A stretch of DNA of 64,000 bases from Monoplex corrugatus (Eukaryota > Mollusca > Gastropoda > Littorinimorpha > Ranellidae), in NCBI GenBank assembly GCA_030674185.1, contig JAPXFY010000018.1, positions 42,072,432 to 42,136,431 of the forward strand. The letters run 5' to 3'. The notes below the pieces were generated by a model that saw only the letters and a program-made list of their open reading frames with translations, was not told where the DNA came from and searched no databases. Both the position numbers and the translations under genes were made by a program. Shown in pieces: positions 55,633-64,000 of this stretch. The number at the start of each line of letters is the position of its first letter. Within the stretch, counting starts at the first letter, position 1.

Positions 55633-58600
55633 GTATGTACTTACGTATAGAAGATGGTATGTGCTTATGGATAACTCCCCCCAACCTCACCGACGGTGTG
55701 TACGTGTATAGCTCCCCCAACCCACCCTCTCTCGCGAGCGCCGTTTCTCTATGTCTGTCTGTCTCCTGAATGTCTCTTCTGCACCCGATGTCAACCTTCC
55801 CCATAGTCCAGAACAACACCCTTGAGATATGGATAATAACAGTCAGATGGTCGACGTAGAAGTCGGTCACACTTTTTCAAAACGAACAATCATTCCCCAC
55901 CCAGTCTGTTTCAGTCGAGGAGCTGTAACTCACTTCTCGGCGAAATGGAAAAGTCAGACGATGTCATGTTTAACGTACTGGTACAACAGTACCAGAGACT
56001 TAAGCCGAGTCATCGGCTTCAAGAGCCGGGTTCGTTTTAGACATTATCAAACAACTAGTCGGTGAAAACTAAGAGACGGATCGCGAGTTCAGGGATCGTT
56101 ACGCTTTTAACGTGTTAAAACATAAGACTTCGTCAAAGTCACTATAAATAAAATAGACACGCTTTTCCTTTAAGAGTGTCGTCACCTGCTAGTGTGCAGC
56201 AACTACAAGACTCGTTTACTATCTTGAGGCGATAGAAAGAAATAAAGATTTGTCAGTTTCCCAACGTAAAATTAAAAAGTAGCGCTCAACATTGTTTCAG
56301 ACGTCTGCTGGGTGTACCTAGGCTGATTTTTCATCTGTTCCAGTGACAGTATACGAAAGTGTCGAACAAAACAAGAAACATTATCGTGGAATTTATGGTA
56401 TCTGATGTCAATGAATCGACTTAAAATTGATCAAAGACACACCGACGTGGCAAATCGGTTAATTTGATATTTTTCGGACTTTCATGTAGCACATTCTCAA
56501 GAAAATGTGTACCCTTCCCCCTTGTTAAGTGTCACTACCCTATGCCACATTAAACTTCGTTCGTTCCGTCTCTTTCACCCTCCCTCCCCCCTCTCTGGCT
56601 CTTTCTCTGTCTCTGTCTCTCTCTCTCTCTCTCCTTCCCCCCTCTCTCTCTCACTCAAAGACATACTGTCTGACACCGAACAGTTCAGTGGTGAGGATTT
56701 TATTAATATTCTTTCCAATTTAGCCTGGTGTGTGTGTGTTTGCGTGTGCTAGTGTATGTATGTGTGCGAATGTGTTTGTGAGAGAGTGGGTGGGTGGGGA
56801 GCAAAAGTATATGACAAAACATGTAAGTATTTCCATTTCTTTGAAAGCATAGCTGATTTGAAAAAAGACTTTTTCCTACTGCTTAAAGCCCAGCTGACTG
56901 TACAAAGCTATATCAGGGCTATGCCCATTTCAAAACGTACGCAATATCTGGTTGGAAAAAAAGCTGTAAAAGAAAACCAAGCACACATAATAATGCATAC
57001 GCGCACACATTCCAAGGGTATGTCCTTGGCGCTGACCACTCCGTCCAATCTATCATCAGAGGATTTATAAAACAAATAAACCTGAATACAAATGTAAACA
57101 CGACTAAGGACACCAAAGCATACATAAAAAATGACATGCATTACCTAAAATTGCTCCTGCACAGCACACTCCCTAGAACCAAACATACAGTCAGTACATA
57201 TATACCCAATTATCCAGCCTAAGTATGTAAGACCATGTAGAACACATACAGGTGAATGGATCAGTAAATCAGAAAATGATAGGAAGAGACGACAGAAAGC
57301 AAAGAAGGAAGAAAAAACCAGTGTGACAGGATAGAGGAAATTCCTAGCACAGAAGTTCCAGAAGGTGGAGATACTGTTCATATTGAAAGAGCCCTGGGCA
57401 TCCCCAAAGGGGAGGGGGGGATTTGAAAAAATGAAACAAGAAATGATATGATGAGGAATAAAACAAACTATAGTTTGCAAGCGTTGATTGGATTATGAAC
57501 TTAATGCTTTTACGAAAAAAATTAATAAAGACAGTCGTGTTCTGTGAACGGAACATGACGGCGTACAAATGTACGGCAGTCTCAACAGTGTATCGGTTTA
57601 ATGGTAACAATAAACAGAGACGACATAAAACACTTGACAACTTAGGCATGTCTTTCATGCTGTCGACTCAAGTCTAAGTATTTGATGGGTCCCACCACTG
57701 AAAAGAATTCAAGAAAAGCAACAACAAAAAACAACAACAAAAAACAACAAAAACAGTTTTAGATGTTTTAAGCTGCAAAGAAAATCGAAGAAGAGCCAAG
57801 CTGTTAAGTTATTTTTTAACCAATATTTGTACTTTAATTCGAAAGTTATTTCCAGACAACATTTGTACTGTAATTCAAAACTCTTGTCTCGTCGTTTCAT
57901 GGTTTAGCTTCTGTCATAGTAAGAAAATGCCCCGAACATTCATTTTCCAGCATGGTTGTTGTTCCACGGCAGTTCGTCGACTGTTGAGGCCAAGAGTTAC
58001 CAGCAGACATTTATTGAAAAACAAAACTAGATCGTGTGCTCAGACCAAGCTTTTCTTCTTTTTTCGCTGTCCCAATTTTATTTCATGTTTTTATGCACGT
58101 TTATTTCTGTCATACGGCCAAATTGTTTGATCTGAACGAAGTAAATGTTGTAGTTTGGTTTCAAAGAAATATTTTTGTAGTTTAGTTCAAAGAATCATTC
58201 GTACTCGAGAGTCAGAATGCGAAGTACGTCTCTTCCACACCAGAATCATGTGTTCTTATTTTAATTACTGTCGTTGTCATTATGTTATCCAGCTTCAGCC
58301 GCCGAGTCCAGAGTGTCTGATATGGAGGCAGGTCCTGGAGCTGATGGCAACTCAGACGTTCAGCACCCACCCACAGCAGAATCTGTGGCCCAAGCTTCAG
58401 ATGGTGAAAAGGAAGAACCAACAGAAAACGACAGTACCAAAACAAACGTTGGAGGAACAGTGGACGGCGCTATACCAGCGACTGATAACAACAATGACGA
58501 TCCTGTTGCTCACGAGAATAAATATGAAGATGACTTTTCAGAAATGTCCGAAATCTCAGACCGAGGCACAGCAGTCACAACAGCCGCTGCTCCCACCGAT

Positions 58601-59305
58601 GCAACTGAAGCTACACCAGGTGAGGTAGAACCCAAGCACAGCAAGTCACCAACTCCAAGCTCCAATGAAGAGGCACGAGCAGAAGCTGTAGCCGTTGTAC
58701 CAGTCCCAGCACGAAGGTCAGACGGAAGAAGTATGGTAGAAGAGCGAGGAGAATTGAGGGGTGAGGACCGCAACGAATTCCAGGCTGATGAAGGAGAAGA
58801 CGCCAGAGGTCAAGGTCAATGGAAGTCGGAGGAAGAAGTGTTCTTGCAATCGTCACTGATGAACCAGCAAGCAGAGAAGGAAGCCCTGCAAATAGCTATT
58901 GATGACAAAGTAAAAGTCCAAAAAGAATACGACGACCTGAAAGGCCGCTACGTAGGTCTAGAAGAGAGGAGCAAGCAGTGGGAGCAGAACTCAGACGGTC
59001 TAAAAGAAAAGTTACAGGAACTAACGCTTCGCATCAGTAATTTGGAAACTGAGGAGGCGCGACTCAAAGAGTTTGAACAATGGGGAAAGAATAACGAAGC
59101 CAAGGTGAAGGATCTGCAAGATCGTCTGGCAACCTTAGCGAGAGAAGATGCAGAGAAGGACATCCGCATCCAGAAACTGCAAGAGGATCTGCAGGAAACG
59201 AAGTCACGACTGGTCTCATCAGAACGTCAGGTGGCCGCCAGCAACGAAGCTATCGCTCAGCATCAGCGACACCCTCCACAGTCAAAAACCTGCACCATCC
59301 TTTAA
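55127..59305 (+). CDS. Acidic-repeat coiled-coil protein with C-terminal CaaX motif (two exons)
   Basis: Exons 55127-55632 and 58293-59305 join in phase (GAT G|CT) into 505 residues from ATG 55128 to TAA 59305. I do not recognise the family. Residues 1-168 are Glu/Asp/Lys/Thr-rich with an imperfect repeat of about 18 residues: VENQAEDAAAEKL, VKTEDQAEDTPSETEQP, IKGEDQPEDSTCSTEEP, VKLENQGEDTETST. The middle stays low-complexity. Roughly residues 350-490 form a long coiled coil (EYDDLKGRYVGLEERSKQWE, LKEKLQELTLRISNLETEEA, KVKDLQDRLATLARED). The end is Lys-Thr-Cys-Thr-Ile-Leu, a CaaX box whose Leu would favour geranylgeranylation, so membrane tethering is inferred. An upstream exon (phase 2) or 5' UTR exon must precede 55127, because an acceptor adjoins it. 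Confidence 0.72.
55633..58292 (+). other. Intron of the coiled-coil CaaX gene
   Basis: GT-AG intron of 2660 bases. It contains a CT-rich tract (56604-56655) and the complete repeat A copy. Confidence 0.7.
56884..57420 (+). repeat. Unclassified interspersed repeat A, most complete copy
   Basis: It runs from taaagcccagctgactgtac through atatcagggctatgcccatt, ggtatgtccttggcgctgac, ccactccgtccaatc, tgtaagaccatgtagaacac and aattcctagcacagaagttc to tgggcatccccaaagggg, about 540 bases. No open frame, tRNA head or terminal repeat is obvious. Confidence 0.7.
58293..59305 (+). CDS. Coiled-coil CaaX gene, terminal coding exon
   Basis: The acceptor is atgttatccag at 58292. The frame continues ASAAESRVSDMEAGPGADGN, passes a Ser/Thr/Ala/Glu-rich linker, then a heptad-rich coiled coil, and stops after Cys-Thr-Ile-Leu. 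The exon also holds most of the 3' UTR start. Confidence 0.78.
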
Positions 59306-59846
59306 AACACAGTAGTCGTAGATTACTGTATGTATAAGCATAATCTACTTTTGGTACCACCTTTTCTCTGTACTTTCTTACTATGTTTAGAAAGAATATC
59401 ATACAATCATCGTAGATTATTGTCGCCGCTTTTACATGCATGTTGTATAATCCCCATAAAAAGCTATTACCCTCAGAAAAAAACAACTTTTCCCCTTTTA
59501 AGAAAATGAATGAAATACTTATTCCGTTTAAAGAACCCTATCTGTTATCACGAATACATGTGGCGTAAAATATTGCAAAGACTTAAGTTTCACGCGCGCA
59601 CACAGAGCATGTAGACTTTGAATATGCAGAAGACTGATATCATTCATTGCCCATGTCATCAGTCCTCAGCCCCAAGTCTTGACCGCAATATTTCTCAGAT
59701 ATGCACGTTTTCTTGCAAACAGCATGACGGCATTTTCATGTTGAGAATTTTTTCTTCAATATGCTTGAATGATCGTCCGGATTTACCTTTTTGCTGTAAC
59801 AGCACCCTTCATTTCCTTAGTGTCGAGGTTCAGTGTCACTAACTCT

Positions 59847-59847
<1 letters not shown>

Positions 59848-59919
<72 letters not shown>

Positions 59920-59968
59920 AGAGAGAGAGAGAGAGAGACAGAGAGACAGAGAGAGACAGCGAGAGCGT
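59848..59968. repeat. (TG)n-(GA)n microsatellite
   Basis: About 34 TG units followed by agagagacagagagacag. Confidence 0.96.
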
Positions 59969-61944
59969 GTGCGGTCTATAATTAAAAGAACGCAATTGTG
60001 TGCATTTATAGATTTGTTAATTTGTTAGGATAATTGTATCAACACTGAAGTAGAAGACTGTGATATGTAAAAGAATTTTTCTCTGATTGTGATACTGCAC
60101 TAGAACTGGTACGAATTTAGATCGCGGCTTTGAATTTATTTGTAACGTCATTGCCACAGGGTAATGTTTTGATGCGTACGTGGAGAAAGCTTAACAAGAT
60201 TCTCCCACACGAAGTAAGAAAAAGTAAGTAGATAGGCCCATATTTACCATGACTGACACAGTTGTAGCGTGAGTGCTTCCTTAAGACAAGAGCCCCCACA
60301 CAAATCCACAACTATCAAGTTATTGCTGTTGTTATTTTAATACAGTTCAAGAGGCAGGTAGATCACTACTTGACAAGGCCATTCACTGACTCCAGCAACA
60401 AAATTAAGGGGACACTTCATTCCAGAACTTTGAGTTTAGCGACAAGAAGTTGGGATACAGTTGGAATTTTTTTTCATATTGGCATTGTGCTTTAGCCATC
60501 TGTTACACCAGGACTGAATTTGATCACTAGATTTCTACTACCCATCTTCCTTTAATCATGGTCTTTAGTGGCTGAATGCTATCTAGTGCTTAGGTTTTAC
60601 ATATTTAAAGGCGTTTTAATTCCCCGTTTAGACATAATAAAGTGATTTGGTATCTTGTGTCTTATAACATATAGTTAGTAGCCTGTAGTCAACTCCTCAA
60701 GTACACATATATGAGGCAATATGAGGAAAATATTGCTGATGCATCGTGGTTTTTGTACACTTCAACTTCATCGTGCAGTCCTAAAGAAATCTTCATGGTG
60801 CAATCGCGTTATCGCACAACTAACACTGACATCTAATCATGGCTATCGCAATATTTGCATTGTTTAATCGTACCTTCTGAGATCTGAATACTTTGTTTTG
60901 TAATATCTTCTTTGTATGGTATTTTCGTCGTAAATATATTTATTTTTTCACATATCAAAGGCATGTTACTTTTAATGTTGTGTGGTTTACATCAACCAAA
61001 AGAACTATTGTATTCTTGGTATTTATCATCAGGTATGTGCGTCTAAGCCACACTACAGCTGTGACTGCTTGGGAAGTTTATTGAAATATGGTGAAACATG
61101 TGTTTGTTGACGATGCTATTTGTAAGATCAGTGTACTGTTAACATTTCTAACGTTTACATACTTTTACATACTTTAACGTTTACATACTTTCCAGTATGA
61201 TGAACCTTCAAGTTCATGTCAATGTTCTTCCCCTAGTCCATGCATTGTGCACCATCATTCTGTCTTACTTGATAATTATCGATAGGCCTATATGCAGAAT
61301 GGTTGAAAATGTGTAGATAAATATGAAATAGTATAGTAAACATGTAATTTTTTGTTTTGTTTTGATTTTTCACGATCAGAATGACGATCTCCATTTAAAT
61401 ACATACCCATTCATGTGAAAATTATACAGCAATGATAATGATAATTTCAGTTGTAAAACGCAAACGGCCCTTATCGAAAACACGTCGAGGCACTTCACAA
61501 GAAGTGAACATCGTTAAACTTGAAACAAATAACACCAGATGATATCAAAATCTGAAATGAAAAGAAGTATTGGGAATCACTTGTCACAAAGAATAAAGGA
61601 GACCCAAATAATGATTATAGATCAATACAACACATCTTCACCACACATATTGATTAGGGATTGATCGTCTGTTTGTGACTGAATATTGACCAACTTCGTA
61701 TCACATGTGCAGCTTATTCAGGACTTTCAGCATTTTAAGTCTCAGACACAGAACAGTTGTCTTAGTCATTATATCAAGTAATGTGTATGACGACAGCATT
61801 TATCTATCTAGTATCAAGCTGTCTCATTATCGCACTGAAGCCTTCATTAAAAAGAAAACACTTTACATTGGTACGTGGATTGCTATAGGCCTAAGATAAA
61901 TGATTTTCTTTCAGATCGCTTAGGACTAATTTGTGTCTATTTGA

Positions 61945-62204
61945 CAATGACACTTTTTTTTATACTGTACATTGTCTTCAATAGTGAGGTTTAATATTGA
62001 CCATCTATAGTTGGCAGTAACACTTTCTTTTGTACATTGTCATCAATAGTGAGGTTTAATATTGACCATCTATAGTTGGCAGTAACACTTTCTTTTGTAC
62101 ATTGTCATCAATAGTGAGGTTTAATATTGACCATCTATAGTTGGCAGTAACACTTTCTTTTGTACATTGTCATCAATTGTGAGGTTTAATATTGACCATC
62201 CCCG
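61945..62204. repeat. 65-bp tandem repeat, four units
   Basis: aatagtgaggtttaatattg begins at 61980, 62045, 62110 and 62175 (the last has aattgtgagg), an exact 65-base period. cactttcttttgtacattgt separates the units. Units two and three are nearly identical. Confidence 0.95.
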
Positions 62205-64000
62205 GAGTTACTGTTGAATTTTATCCGTATGTTAAAGATGTTAAGTATAGCTTTACACAGTGTTGATGCAATGTGCTTCCTGTACGTGTTACTCATATAA
62301 TATGCTTCCTGAATTGTACAATGTCGTTAAAAAAGAAAACAATCTTCACCCAGAGAATAAGTATGATTATTGCAGATATGATAATTAACGTGTATATTGC
62401 TTAACTGATGAATTAACGTGTATAACGCTCAACTGATTGATCCGTGCTTTTTTGTTGCACATATTATTCTAAGCAAATTATACTGTGTCTGATTGTGAGC
62501 GCTTCGTTCGTTTCGAATGTTTCGTTACTGAGTAAAATAGAGCAAATCAACAGAAAAATTATGCCCAGGCTCAGGCTCAGCTTAAAGCTACCTTATGTCT
62601 TTGTTTTACCACAACGAATATAGTGTTTAAAACACGCGAATATAACTGCATGATTGTTGCACAGAAGAGAATTAAAAGTGATCAGTATTAAAGTTGCATG
62701 GAATATATTAAAAATAGTAAACATTGAAATATCTTTTACTGGTCTACTCGTTTTATGAAGTAGACTGGTGTTTGCTTATGCTTAATTTTACACAAATAGT
62801 TATGTCATTGTGTGATTCATGTAATTCTGTGTGATAATCTTTTGTTTTTTCTGGTTGTGTAATAAACAGCCTTTTGCCGCATGTTTCGTAACCAGAGTTT
62901 TGCTGTTTTGCATATTATTGAACGCTGAGAGTTCTTGATCAAGTTGATGACTTTGTTAATAAGCCATGCAAATCATTAATATCTGAAAAATATCTATACT
63001 TGTGATATCACTCACTTTTTTTCTATCAGAAAATACTATAGGCATCTATGAACATTTTGTCTTGGTGAATAAATTGTTTTCTACAAGTTTGTGAGCTAAT
63101 CTTGTAAATAAAACAGATATTGTTAATATACAATTAAGATCAATAAATAGAGTCTGTTACATTATTTTGCTGCAACGATTTCACGTTTGAGATGAATACT
63201 ATTTTTATATTTTGCTCATGTTATTATTCATCAAAGTTTCAGTCGTTTTTGCCCCAGCCTTTCCAAATACTTTCCAGGAAATTACCAGTAGCTCTCTAAA
63301 TAGCTGTTGACTCCTGCAGAGAGTCAGGAAAAAAATCGTATTGTAAGATCTAATTCGCTGTATATGTGGATTTTTGCTTGTTTGCTTGTTTTTGTTTTGT
63401 TTTTTGGTTGTTTTTTGTTTGTTTTGTTTTTGCTTTTGTTTTTGATTTGTTTGAGCATTCTTTCGTAACTCAAGTTCATTGAACGTTATTTTTTATTGTT
63501 ATTTCTACCTTCAGTTGAAGATCTGATCAGTTCACAGGGTTGAATGTTACAAAATTTGCAATAGTGTATCTGATTGGGTGAAATTTTGTTTTCACTTACA
63601 TCATTGAACTTTTGTTTTTATTGATTATTTTTTTTACTGACTGCATAGCCTTACATTCGTGCGCGCATTTCGTCTTTTCAGTTGTAACTGAACACGTAAC
63701 TGACATGTTCATAGATATACGATATTTATATTTACAGTTTCCGTCCAAGTGCGTCTTTGTTTATTGGCGTAACTGTTTGTAACAGTATTTAACTCACGTG
63801 GATTTTGGAAATATTTATCGTCCGTTTCAATCAAATAAATGCATGATACTTTTAACACTTGTTTGTTGTTATAAAGAGTGGGTGCTTAATTGTCAGTGTC
63901 TGAACGTATGCAAGTTATTTAAAGCACAGCCGTAGAATAATGTTTCATTTCCAGTTTCAGTTTTCTCAAAATGGTTTTACTGCTCTCCTATGATTCCATA

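Larger units (their letters stand above)
59306..64000 (+). other. 3' UTR / downstream region of the coiled-coil gene
   Basis: A/T-rich with no recognised coding region. AATAAA signals lie at 60636, 61593 and 62861, among others. It contains the (TG)n-(GA)n tract at 59848-59965 and the 65-bp tandem repeat at 61945-62204. Confidence 0.45.

Overview
The window is eukaryotic: A+T-rich, with GT-AG introns, very many microsatellites, and nested LINEs, SINEs and MITE-like elements. Protein similarity, the SINE types and a RAG1-N-terminus-like element point to a mollusc, probably a gastropod. That assignment is inference from pattern memory, not a database result.

Layout. (1) 764-4106, plus: the last three coding exons (214 codons) of PNPLA8, a calcium-independent patatin-like phospholipase A2; the upstream exons are outside the window. 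(2) 18143-11023, minus: a seven-exon selenophosphate synthetase. It faces PNPLA8 tail to tail and is the most interesting gene here. The catalytic selenocysteine is an in-frame TGA (18023-18021). A 15-bp hairpin starts nine bases after it, and a SECIS-like fold lies in the 3' UTR (about 9900-9838). The third coding exon appears to lack one base. (3) 18.8-54.6 kb: a repeat-dominated stretch. It holds an RTE-like LINE split by a CR1/L2-like LINE, a LINE with a 5' inversion, CR1-like and further RTE-like remnants, a tectonin-like lectin fragment inside one LINE, a RAG1-N-terminus-like pseudogene, several SINE families, TTAA-bounded foldback elements, a perfect 39-bp-arm hairpin, a 28-bp inverted repeat and many satellites. 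One possible lone first coding exon lies at 31679-31711. (4) 55127-59305, plus: a two-exon gene for a 505-residue acidic, repeat-containing, coiled-coil protein ending in a CaaX-like Cys-Thr-Ile-Leu. (5) 59306-64000: its 3' region, with a 65-bp tandem repeat.

How the genes relate. There is no operon or cluster logic. PNPLA8 (membrane lipid turnover) and the selenophosphate synthetase (selenium donor synthesis) are simply convergent neighbours. Within the selenium gene, the UGA, the hairpin and the SECIS candidate form one recoding unit, and the enzyme makes the selenium donor needed for its own synthesis. The coiled-coil gene stands alone. Most other long open frames are translated (CA)n/(TG)n, (TA)n or (GA)n tracts and were not annotated as genes.
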